Assembly: GCA_014526335.1 (NCBI GenBank)
Contig: JACTAT010000016.1
Span: forward strand, 5,511,346 to 5,575,345
Length of the DNA: 64,000 bases
Origin: Chrysaora quinquecirrha
Lineage: Eukaryota > Cnidaria > Scyphozoa > Semaeostomeae > Pelagiidae
Reading direction: 5' to 3'
In this document: positions 53,888 through 64,000 of the stretch, one piece after another
Position numbering within the stretch: position 1 is the stretch's first letter
How the letters are laid out: every line of letters starts with the position of its first letter
Program-made: the position numbers and the translations under genes
The notes under the pieces: model-generated
Databases searched by the model: none
What the model was told of the DNA's origin: nothing
The model's input: the letters and a program-made list of their open reading frames with translations, nothing else

Positions 53888-56640
53888 CTACAAGACAGCA
53901 TTGGTTTCAGATATGGAAAAAGCCTTTTTAATGGTGTCTGTTTATCCAGAAGACCGCGACACTATACAATTTCTTTGGTATGAAAACACTCATGACGAAA
54001 ACTCAGATATCATTGCTATGCGCTTTATAAGAGTTAGCTTTGCAATCTCAAGTTCACCTTTTCTACTGAACGCAACACTCAAACATCACATCAAGAAATA
54101 CGAGGATGTGCAGCCAGAAATTGTAAGAAAGTTGTTAGAATCATTGTAGGCAATCTTACACTAGGTGGTTATAATGACGATGAATGTATGCAGATCTACA
54201 CTGTATCCAGAAACATGATGAGAGAAGCCGGATTTAACTTGAGAAAGTGGAGAACAAACTCTGCTGAATTACAGAGCAACATTGATCAAGAAGAAGTCAA
54301 ATTAAAAAAATCGTCACTTCTGACTTCTGCTGTTAACACAGAAGAATCCTATTCAACAACAAAGATTGAATCGACATCTTAGAGTCAAGATAAGTCAGAA
54401 CTAAATGTACTGGGCCTTACCTGGGACTACGAAGAGGATGCAATTAAGATCAATCTCGCACAACTCGTAGATGCTGCTGCCAAAACTGACACAAAGCATG
54501 GTCTTTTACAATCTATTGCCAAAATCTATGACCCTCTAGGACTCATTACTCCCATGACTACACCTATGAAAGTCCTATTTCAAGAGATCTGCAAAGCTAA
54601 GTCAGATGGGGATGAGAAATTGCCTACAAATCTACAAAGAATTGGTCAACCTGGGTTGAGTCTTGTAGAAAAACATTGGAAATACAAATACCCAGATACT
54701 ACTTTAATGAAGTCAACGAGAAACCTATAGATGTCGAGCTTCACGGACTTTGTGACAGTTCTCTTGAAGCATATGCTGTAGTCGTTTATGTAAGATACAA
54801 GACGTCAGATTCAGTAAAAACACATATCGTCATGTCTAACACAAGAGTAGTGCCTCTCTCAAAGCTCTCTATACCCACGCTGGAGTTAATGTCATGTCTC
54901 ATTTTCACTAGGTTGATGAACTCTATCAAATCATCTCTTGACCCTATAGCACGTGTTTCTTCAGTTTGCTATTGCTATTCACTGAGGTCTCTTTATTGGA
55001 CAAAGCGCATCAAAAAGGAATGGAAAATCTTCGTAGAAAATAGAGTGCAAGAAATTCGCCGTTTGAGTGAGCCAGATGCCTGGGGTCATTGCCCAGGCTT
55101 GGAAAATCCTGCCGACCTCCCTACTAGAAGATTGAACCATCATATATGGCACAGCTAGAGAACTGGTGGCATGGTCCATCATGGTTACTTAAAGAAGCAG
55201 GAGAATGGCAACAAATGCCAAATTCACCAGTTATAGCAAAAGAATGTGACGAGGAACTCAAATCTACTTCGAAGAAAAAGGAAATTGTTACCTTGACAGT
55301 ATCAGAATCACAATCTACGTCGAAAATAATTCCTATTGAAAGATTCAGTAGTTGGGGAAAATTACTGCGTATTACTGCCTATGTCCTCAGATTCATTGAG
55401 AACTTTAAAGGAAAACAGCATGGGCCTATTACTGGATCACTTTCTACGCAAGAGCCAGACTCAGCAAATGTGTTATTGCTTAGGGACATGCAGAAAGATT
55501 CTTAAATGCAGGAAAACAAAGCAACTTGAACACCAGTTAGGAGGTTTTGAAGATGATAATGGATTTACTCGATGCCGAGGTTGTATTGCTCGAGTTGATA
55601 TCTTGTGTCAATTCAAATTTCCAGCGCTTCTACCTTGAGGTCATTATATCACTGACTTGATTATTTTTGACTGTCACCGACGCGTTTATTATGATGGAGT
55701 GAATGAAACTCTCGCCAAATTTTGCACTCATTTTGGATAGTCAGAGGTAGACAGAAAGTTAAGAAAGTCTTGCATAATGTATACAAGGGCGTTCATTTGG
55801 AAATACTACATCGTCAGATCTTCCAAAGTTTAGTGTAGAGAGCTGCCCAGCATTCACGTCAGTGCGAATCGACTTTGCAGGTCCACTGTACATTCGCAAA
55901 AATTCTTCTTCAAATGAAATGCGAAAAGTTTACGTCATGTTATTCGTTTGCGCAGCATCTAGAGCTGTTCATTTGGAACTGGTTGACGATCTTGAGACTG
56001 AGACTTTTCTTTGCTGTTTACGCCGATTTATCAGTCCCAGAGGAGTTCCATTATTAATATTCTACGACAATGCAAAGACATTCAAATCTGCTTCAAAACA
56101 TGTATCAAGTCTTTTCCGAAACGAAAATATTGCAAGTTATTTGTCTCAGGGAAAGATTGAATGGAAATATATTCAACCTAAATCACCCTGGTGGGGCGGT
56201 TTTTATGAGAGAATGGTTCGCAGTGTAAAGTCGTGTTTGAATAAAGTGATTGGCAACACTAATTTTGACGGGTTACATACTACGATATGCGAAATCGAAT
56301 CTGTATTAAACTCTCGCCCACTGACATATTTGTCTACAGAAATGATTGAAAAACCTTTAACACTGTCACATCTGATAGGTGGAAAAGCCTGCTAAGCTTG
56401 TCTACTACTCACACGGATTTATTGAAACAGAAAGATCCAGACTATAGAATTCAATCACTGGCAAATTCGTTTGACAGTGCTCGCGTGCTGGAACATATCA
56501 ACATTTTGGCTTGGTGTTTCTCGACATCGAGAAACTGTCGTCTTCATTTGATATATCTTCTTCCACTATTCATTACATGAAGATATTGTTCCCTTCGTAT
56601 TCCCTGAAAGTATTCCACTTCTCAGTTAATTAACATTTGC
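53888..56640 (+). pseudogene. BEL/Pao element, RT-RNase H-integrase half (plus strand)
   Basis: It starts mid-RT with YKTALVSDMEKAFLMVSVYPEDRD (shown here in part: DMEKAF at about 53,913), a BEL/Pao hallmark. It continues with AVNLRKW-like and LGLTWDYEEDAIKI regions (54,230-54,480), IYDPLGLITPMT (54,520) and RNase H (54,676-55,158, STPTLELMSC-like). The integrase zinc part lies at 55,640-55,810 (DCHRRVYYDGV). The integrase core (55,862-56,395) keeps its three acidic positions (RIDFAGPLY, YDNAKTF, GGFYERMVRSVKSCL). The catalytic YVDD of RT is lost. Numerous stops and shifts. It ends in eroded C-terminal sequence near 56,640. Confidence 0.85.
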
Positions 56641-56721
56641 GATCAGCTTTTCAGCATACAAGTCGCTGTCGTGAGCGGACGTGTCGTGTTGTTCTTCGTC
56701 TTATTAAGATTACTAATACTC

Positions 56722-57145
56722 ATGGAAAAGACGAGCATAGCAAAGGCTATATATCAAGCCATTCTCAAGATCAGAGCCAGCCATAATCGACCACATGAAG
56801 AAAATATTTCCAAGAGCGCCGCAAAAAGTCTTGGCCTAAGCAAGGAGCAAGTAAAGGATCACCTTGCATCTGTTGTTGAAACAGGTGCGGTGTATATTTC
56901 ACCGACAACCAAAGGTGATGATTCTTATTTCATTCAGGAGCAAGCTTGGGGTCTGTGATAGGAACGAACCTGACGGGGATATTAATTCTGGCTGTGGTGA
57001 CAAGGAAACTGATGAATCGGTTCTTGGCTTTGATAGTATGATGGAAAAGGGCAGTTCGGCTTCGCCCTCGCGAAATCTTGACACAAGGTCGGGAAGATCA
57101 GAAATTGTAATCTTTCTTGACCTTATTTCAAAGCATAGTCAATAG
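56722..57145 (+). pseudogene. Winged-helix (SAMD1/H15-like) ORF with one frameshift
   Basis: An ATG at 56,722 opens MEKTSIAKAIYQAILKIR, then NRPHEENISKSAAKSLGLSK, VKDHLASVVETGAVYIS and DDSYF. The length and pattern match the SAMD1/KAT6-type winged-helix fold: helix, basic Arg-Pro turn, helix, helix, then beta wing ending near SYF. The frame is lost near 56,955 and continues one frame over as an acidic, Ser-rich stretch (NEPDGDINSGCGDKETDES) to a stop at 57,145. It could be a real gene's first exon or a cargo ORF of a transposon. It lies between the BEL halves. Family assignment is from memory of domain patterns. Confidence 0.45.
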
Positions 57146-57639
57146 AAGTGAGGACTGGTCTGGAAACCTATTGTCACAATTTCTCTTGTTCTATTGAATT
57201 TGGCCGCACAACTTGAACGTGCAAATTATTTTGGTCATGCGATCAAACTTCAAGAATAGACTGCAGAAAACACCAGGAAAGATCAGGAACGACGAGAAAT
57301 GTTCAGTTTATCATTCAAAATTCTTGGATGAAGATAAGTGCAACATCCCGTATGATAAGCAGTTCAAATCGGCTGCAGATATAAGCAAATTTCTCCTGAA
57401 TGGGATCGTTCTTCTGTACTAAAGACGTCTCTCCCGATACCAAGAAATAAGAATCAGGGCAAAATTTCTGCTAGGACAGTTCCGCTATTTCTTTTTAAGC
57501 AGGAAAATAGTCAGTCTTAAAAGCTCTATTGTAGCTACAATTAATAACTTGAATAAAAAAAGCAGCAAAGCCATCCAAAAACTAAAATTAGACTTTATAG
57601 AGGAAAAATCATTCAGTTCTGAATGTTCGCATATCGTTT
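57146..57639. other. Unclear, possible continuation of the winged-helix gene
   Basis: An open plus-strand frame at 57,213-57,422 (KNRLQKTPGKIRNDEKC) has protein-like composition but no recognised domain. Confidence 0.3.
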
Positions 57640-59831
57640 ACTCGTTCCTATATTTGGCCCGCTTTTCTCTTTTCGAAAATTCTCTACCCGAATCGATCAC
57701 CACACCCTTTGATATAAGCAATTGTTTAATGAAGTACTGCCTTCTGACTTGGCTGAAGCGTCATAGACGACTCACAATTGTGTCGTCTCCCTTTCTTGTT
57801 TGATTACAGGTTGGTGTGGTATGTAGTGAGTTTTATCCACTGGTGATATCTCTGTTGGTTTCTCTCTTTCTATAATTCCCATTTTCTCTTGTTCTTTGAT
57901 TATTTCATCGTATTTCAAGAGGATCTAAGGTTTAGAATTCAGATTCTTTCTTAGATTAATCAATCGTCCCATACTAAGTTTATAATTATCAGATAGTTCA
58001 GAGTGATTTTTCTTTCATGGGACTTTTTTTCTTTCGTGGTTTTACTTCATATCGACGTTCAAAAAAATTAATATCTTCTTCGAATTTTTCATAAACCAAA
58101 TCTTCGTCTACTGGGTAGATTCCAAGGCTTTCGAGTTCCCAGAATTTAGATAACTGCTTTTTCAACGGATCTTCATTAATTTGTTCTGCACGTATGTGAA
58201 GAACGTGGGTTTGGATCAGGTTTTCTTGGGTGGATGACGAAGCATTCATGCCAGGAACAGGTCCTGAAAGTATCCAACCTAAATTGCTTTCAAGGGCTAT
58301 GGGGCTAAGCTCGCCCCATATAGAACGACCCGTCATAAGATTCCACATAATTTCAGCTTCTATCAGAATGCCAATCTCTAAATCCCTTTCCTCATTAGTG
58401 TTGAAATCAGCAAGAAGTAGATCTTGCAAATGAGGGTATTTCAATACAGCTTCCTTTATAGCTTGGTTAGCAACAGCAGCGCAGACAACAGGGAGAAAAT
58501 TTACGTTCACGTATGTAATTCCATTGCTGTATGGGCTTCTGATGGCTATTTGGGTTAAATGACAAACTTTTAGAACCCCTTGTTCACTCTTAAAGGCTTT
58601 TATTCATAAGGTTTCTCGTCCAAGGGTTGGGAGTTTTAAATGGCTACAAAGCCGCTCTGATATGTAAGACTTTTGACTCTCGTTGTCTAGAATCATTCTT
58701 GCAATGACAGAATTCTGGGGGGTACTAGGTCCAGAGACATAGCCCTTAGCCGTTTGTAATGAAACTGAGCTTCTGTGTGACCCTGTGAACATCGTTGTGG
58801 CCAGAGAGCCAATACTGTATTTGCTGTTTGTGTTGCCTGAACTTGGTTTCTAGGTGATGATTGAATTTCGTTTGGCTGGTGCATTCTTTGCATACCAGGA
58901 TTTTTTGTGAGCTGTTTGATAAGATGGGTGTAACGTTTTCACAGACACTGTTGTGGCGTCGTTTATTGCAAGAATAAAAACGAATATTGCTTGGAAATTC
59001 TCTTGCTAAATGTCCTTTTTTCAGACAGATAAAACATCTTCCTTGCTTCTTTAGAATATCCTTTCTCGCTTTAGGGTCAGTAACAATAGGACACTTGGCT
59101 GACAAACGTGAGTTTCGACAAAAACAGCAGGTCACAGAGTTATGTGGGCCCCCGCTAGCAATCAGCACTGACGTAGTTGTAAGATTGAAAGAGGCGTTGC
59201 GGCTCTGAGCTGGTTTTGGAGCAACTCTAAGGGTAATGTTTGTTTGGTTGAATCTTTCTGGCCCCCAATTCTTGTTCGAACAATTTAAGAATTTTATCAA
59301 GTTTGCAATCCTCCTTATCAATAGATTTAGACATGACAAGTCGGATTTCCTCGGAATTTTTTACATAACGACTGGTATCAACAAGGTTCCATATTGATCA
59401 GAATAAACCCCGAAAGATTTCATGTATCTAACATTTGTTTCGTTACTGTCATAAATTCTCCTTACGCTTTTGAGATCTTTGATTGAGGGTACCTCACCTA
59501 TTCTTAAGAGAGAATTCATATGAGAGTTTATTATTATTTGCTTTTGCGCAAACCTTTTTTTCAATAATGTTATGGCTGCTGGGTAGTTAGCATCTGCGAG
59601 CGCCATACCTGCAATAGTTGTGGCTGTGGGGCTTTTGAGGAGAGTTTTCAAGTGCCTGAGTTTACAGACAGGTGAGAGGGTCTTGTTTTTTTCAATGGCT
59701 GACTCGAAAATATCCCACCATTCTTGCCAGCGTTTTGGATCTCCATAGAACTTTTTTATTACAAGTTTAGGCAGTTTTGGGGCATTATTATTTACAGGAT
59801 TCGAAACAACATTAGCTGCAATTGATGCCAT
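57640..59831 (-). pseudogene. BEL/Pao element, gag-protease-RT start half (minus strand)
   Basis: Read on the minus strand. The frame 59831-59361 has the DUF1759-type BEL gag signature (LPKLVIKKFYGDPKRWQEWW, FESAIEKN, KLRHLKTLL). The next frame (59339-58746) has zinc knuckles, one of them damaged (CFICLKKGHLAREF lacks its last Cys). A retroviral-type protease start, ILDNESQKSYIS, lies near 58,700. The PR-RT spacer at 58,510-57,998 has WGELSPIALESNLGWILSGP. After a stop, the first RT blocks (YIPHQPVIKQERETT, DASAKSEG..SLNNCL) run to about 57,640, then homology ends. Several stops and shifts. Confidence 0.82.
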
Positions 59832-62535
59832 AGCAGTTTAACCTTGTTCAGAAGTGATTTCCCTCTGCTTTGCTTTGAGTTGCAGCATGCGTTTTCGAAT
59901 ATCTGAGGGCATCTGTTCGCATTCTAAAATTTAAGCTTTGATTTCGTCTTCCTTAATGAGTATTAACGCGTGGCGGTCTTTAAGGCAGGCAAATGAGGCA
60001 ATAACACACACAGGGTTGGCAGTATTTGGGATCGTATTAGGCTAAACTCAATACAGCATAATAGCTAAGGATGACACATTTGTATACGAATACTTGTACG
60101 CCACCATATTCTTGGTGGCCAACCCGCCTAATACTATCCAGGGGGTTGTCTTTTTTAACTCGCTTCATTTTTACTTTTCAATTAATAAAAGTGTTGTTCG
60201 TTTTCACTGATTACAAGCTGCAAGATGCTGCAGTTGGTGATAGGGTATTGTTCATGGGATTTTCTAGCACATCAGTAGTCATCGGCACTTGTCCAATGGC
60301 CTTCGGATTTACTTTTCTGGCTGAAACTTCGTAGGATACTCGATCCATGGACACAATCAACCTCTTTCTAGTGATTTTTCCATCATTAGCGATCCCTTGC
60401 CATGCCTCTTACGACTCATTTTTTTTTGTTAGCAATGTTTTGACACCATCGATTTCTGGTAACGGTATTGGAGGATCAACACTAAGCAATCATCTTCTTA
60501 GTGCCAAGTCCCATGTTTTCTGACATGGTTGGCAAGTCGCTTCATTGACCATTGCATTGAAATTCAAACATACAACGGAAATGCATTGTATTACATATTT
60601 AAATATTTTTATGTAGGAATATTTGTATGTACTACCTGGCATTCTTATCAACATAACTAACGTGCATTAACAACCCTTTGTCCGTCGGCCCGATTGTTTG
60701 TTCGATGTTATGATTGCTTCCAGATTTACTTCTTCAATGCAACAACTACCAAAAGGATAGTAAGTTTTTTGCAAATTTTGCTGTGTAGTGTAGTCTATGT
60801 GTACACATTTAATGCAAATGCTTTCTTGGTTAGCTTCGTCTCCACCACTGTTTTTGGCGACCAGCCAGGGAGCAGTCAGTAGTTGTCTTGGACGAGCTTA
60901 AGCTTCCGAATTTCCGACTTCAGTATATCAACTTCAGCTCTAAAACACAATTAAAGCTTGTGTTTAGCTCTTGGGCTAAATTACCGCAAACTCAAGCGTA
61001 ACAGGAAATGTTTCTTGACCAAAATGTTCACAAATTCATCTCTTCTGCTCTTCTATTATGCTGTTGGGCCTGCAGGTCTTTTCATTGGTATTCTGGTTGG
61101 AAACTGACCTTGCAATTTTGCATAAAGTTGACAATTTTCAACGATTTCTGATATTTCCAAGTTCCATGACCATGAAAAGAAAACACAACACATTATATCA
61201 GGCTGATTAACAGTTGATTACTTGACAGTGAAGCAACAAGTTCACATCAGTGCTTCTTGGGCTAAATGCTAAGCACATGACTAAGGAGAACTAATCACGA
61301 GACCTGCTTGTTGATTTCCACTTACGCAGGGGGAGCAAATGTGCCAATATAATTTCATAGTAAAATTTTCTAAGTAAATTTAGTTTATCTTCAAAGATTT
61401 CGATCAGAGTGTCAAGCTCAAAAGATATTTTTGGGCATACTTAAAAGCTTGTTTGTCTCACACTCCCCTGAGGTTAAATGTCAGAAACAGACCAAAGCAC
61501 TAGAAAAAAGGTGGAATTTATCCTCAGATGCGACTCGAAATGCCCCAATCAGAAATTGAAGCTGAATAGGCATTGTGTTGTAAACACCAATCAGCTTGCC
61601 GGATACAGCGGTAACATCAATAGAATTAATTGAACAGTCCAAGCTCGCTACAACTTGAGCAACTAATCTCACTTGATGCAAATCTCTGAATTTGAAACGA
61701 GGCTACGATAAGACAGTCTAAAGACCCCCTGGGGATACATTAGGCTAGGTAATAACCTCTCAATGGGATTTGTTGGGTTATAAAACTCAATGCGTGTGAT
61801 TTAGCCATCCTTCTTCATCAACTCGCAATATAAGATAAGCTGCTGCCGTGAAGCTGTCGCTGCTGAGAGACTTCTGACCTAACACAAACTGTTTTGTAGT
61901 CTCCTACTCAACGCTGCAAGTCCAAGAGGAGAGAAGCTCTCACAATTGCACAATGCGTTTTATGCTTTCAGTATTATTTTCTTTTCTTCCTCTTTTCAAT
62001 GCATTCCAATTTTGCACTAAACGACTTTGCGGTCTTTGATGGATATGCTTGCTAACATCCACGCTATATTTTCCAAAACACACATGTGTGGGCCTACTTT
62101 TTTTTGTCCTGGCATTTGGCCTAACTGCTTGTGGGTATGTCTCAAATATATTTTATCTGCTTTTTTGAATAGTGCACTTTTAGGAACCCAACTTTAGTTC
62201 CTATTCTACGTGTAACATTTTTCATGTTTTTGTTGTTTTCATATAACCATCTTTTAATCACCTTTAGGCCGACTTGCTCTTACATTAAATTTCCCAGTAC
62301 CTGTGTACTACGTAGGCCTATGTTTCTTGATCTAATTTTGCACTATCTAATATTGTTCCTTCATTGTTGAGGCGCTGGGCTAGTATACAGCTCTTTATGA
62401 TAAGCACTGCATCTACCTCAGACTAAATCATTGTGGGATACAGATGCCTAATCCTTGGGTCCTTGTAACTTGTTTATGATGGGGCACTGCTGTTATGCAA
62501 TGATGTAATAATATTAATTGAGGCTTTTGTTTAGA
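59832..62535. other. No gene or element recognised
   Basis: Short frames (up to 87 codons) without motifs. 59,832-59,960 directly upstream of the BEL gag ATG may be its leader, but no LTR or primer site was identified. A minus-strand 66-codon frame (61,681-61,481) has protein-like composition without family match. Confidence 0.4.
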
Positions 62536-62539
62536 TATA

Positions 62540-63290
62540 AGGAGTCACTGCATAGACCTGTTTTTATTGGCCATAATGGTCTGTTTATAACCAATATACC
62601 TTGATTTATGCATTTGTTATGAGGATGATTATGATGAAGCACTGCATAAACCTGTAATTATTGATCACTGTGGCATGCACATGACCGATGTACCTTAATT
62701 TATGCATTTTTTATGATGATGATTATGATGAGGCACTGCATAGACATGTAATTATTGATCATTGCGGCATGTAGATGACCGATATTCCATACTTTGTGCA
62801 TTTGTTATGATGATTTTGATGATGCACTGCATAGACCTGCAATTATTAATCATTGTGGTATGCAGATGACCAATATACCTTGATTTATGCATCTGTTATG
62901 ATGATAATTGTGATGAGGCACTGCATAGACCTGTAATCATTGATCATTGTGGCAAGCAGATGACCGATATACCTTAATTTATACATTTGTTATGATGATG
63001 ATTATGATGAGGCACTGCATAGACCTTTAATTATTGGTCAATGTGGCATGCAGATGACCGATATACCTTAATTTATGCATCTGTTATAGTGATGATGATG
63101 ATGAGACACTGCATAGACCTGTAATTATTAATCATTGTGGCATATAGATTACCAATATACCTACATTTGTTATGATAATGATGATGCCCTGCATAGTCAT
63201 GTAATTATTAATCATTGTGGCATGTCGATGACCAGTGTACCTTAATTTATCAATGTGTTGTGACGAGGAACTTGTTGAAATGCTTGCAGA
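62540..63290 (+). repeat. 94-bp minisatellite, about 8 copies
   Basis: The landmark CACTGCATAGACCTG recurs at 62,546, 62,640, 62,734, 62,825, 62,919, 63,013 and 63,107, with a weaker copy at 63,187. The unit also holds TAATTATTGATCATTGTGGC, GATGACCGATATACC and TTATGATGATGATTATG. Divergence is about 10-15% between units. No ORF. Confidence 0.93.
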
Positions 63291-64000
63291 TAACCAATGT
63301 ACAATTTCGTTCCTGCATTTGTTCACTTCTTGACCTGCTTTTTTGAAAATCATTGTATCTTGAATTTGACAACTGTTCTTATATTTGGCCTATCTATTTC
63401 TACTATTCCTTGAATAATTCAATGTCCCATTATTGAATGATCCTAGCCTAATGAATGAGGCTCAACATTGATTCGTATCCTTCGTTGTATTATAGCTTAT
63501 AAGGATATAGCAATTGTCCATTTGCTAAAATATACTTTATTGAATCTGGAATTCCTGATTGTTCTGGTGCAAAGACAAACAATTTTTTGTCATTATGATG
63601 TGTTAACTGCAGTTCAGTGTAGTTAATAGCCTTTCCACATCTCATTTTTGATTTGAATTTTGTGGAATCAGCTAACAAAATGCAATGGGTAATGTTTCTC
63701 ATTGTTGTTTTTTCTTTATTTCTTTTTGTTTTCCGTTTCATGTTCTTTATCTTGTTTCCTTATTTTCTTCCTGTTCATACTACTCTCCTATTTATCCTGC
63801 CACTATAAAATTCCATCTTCCCTCCTTCTCAGCCACTAAAGGGCTTATCTAAGAGCCTTAATTTGGGGCCTTCAGTGCTGCTTATTTGGATGGCTGGGTT
63901 GGTGAATATTCTCTTTCCGTTTCTATTAAAACCTCAACCATAATATTACCTCCATACTCTTCTCAAATTATTCTCCACTTTAGATTTTTTAAATTTCCGT
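63291..64000. other. No gene recognised at the right edge
   Basis: An 83-codon minus-strand frame (63741-63490) with a Lys/Arg-rich start has no recognised motif. Anything larger would run off the window. Confidence 0.35.

Overview
The window looks like a repeat-rich piece of an invertebrate animal nuclear genome. The evidence is spliced minus-strand genes with GT/AG introns that keep phase, many classes of eukaryotic transposon (Ty3/gypsy, BEL/Pao, non-LTR, hAT, MULE-like, pogo/mariner, piggyBac-like), tRNA-derived SINEs, minisatellites, and AT-rich DNA almost free of long host ORFs. The mix (BEL with DUF1759-type gag, tyrosine-recombinase genes, KIAA1586/hAT-like fragments, a SAMD1-type winged helix) would suit a cnidarian or sponge. 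That placement is inference only.

Layout. 1-2.7 kb: nothing recognisable. 2.76-5.1 kb: a foldback-type element whose inverted arms are built of about 10-bp tandem repeats and which contains an inverted pair of tRNA-like sequences; a tRNA-derived SINE and a mariner-like MITE follow to 5.8 kb. 7.76-15.4 kb: a three-part nest. A short TRIM-like LTR element is split by a full Ty3/gypsy insertion (533-bp LTRs with two differences, 4-bp TSD), and its 3' LTR is split again by a MULE-like element (206-bp TIRs, 9-bp TSD). 17.3-19.5 kb: a hAT-like element holding a pogo/Tigger-type MITE and a second hAT MITE. 22.5-26.95 kb: a two-exon host gene for a 253-residue glycine-zipper membrane protein; its 3.7-kb intron is filled with piggyBac-like (TTAA) and other MITEs. 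28.0-28.7 kb: a minisatellite with 214-bp higher-order periodicity. 29.1-33.0 kb: a second, larger foldback element with about 0.78-kb decamer satellites at both ends in inverted orientation, a shared unique inner arm, and a hAT MITE in its spacer.

34-39 kb: remains of two gypsy-related elements, one interrupted by a 5'-truncated LINE, with a transposase-like fragment between them. 40.4-43.2 kb: four local tandem-repeat arrays. 43.2-50.7 kb: minus-strand spliced coding modules. One is a tyrosine-recombinase gene with catalytic R/H/Y motifs but frame lesions. The other is a Cys-rich module carrying a frame-breaking 285/286-bp tandem duplication. 50.7-53.9 kb: a third gypsy element, split by a LINE, whose 3' LTR abuts BEL reverse-transcriptase sequence. 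53.9-59.8 kb: BEL/Pao in two halves of opposite orientation (RT-RNase H-integrase on plus, gag-protease-RT start on minus) flanking a winged-helix ORF. 62.5-63.3 kb: a 94-bp minisatellite.

Most coding sequence here belongs to selfish elements and is broken. The best host-gene candidate is the 253-aa protein. The most unusual structures are the two decamer-armed foldback elements, the tyrosine-recombinase locus, and the shared tRNA-Leu-type primer site that links the TRIM to the gypsy element inserted in it.
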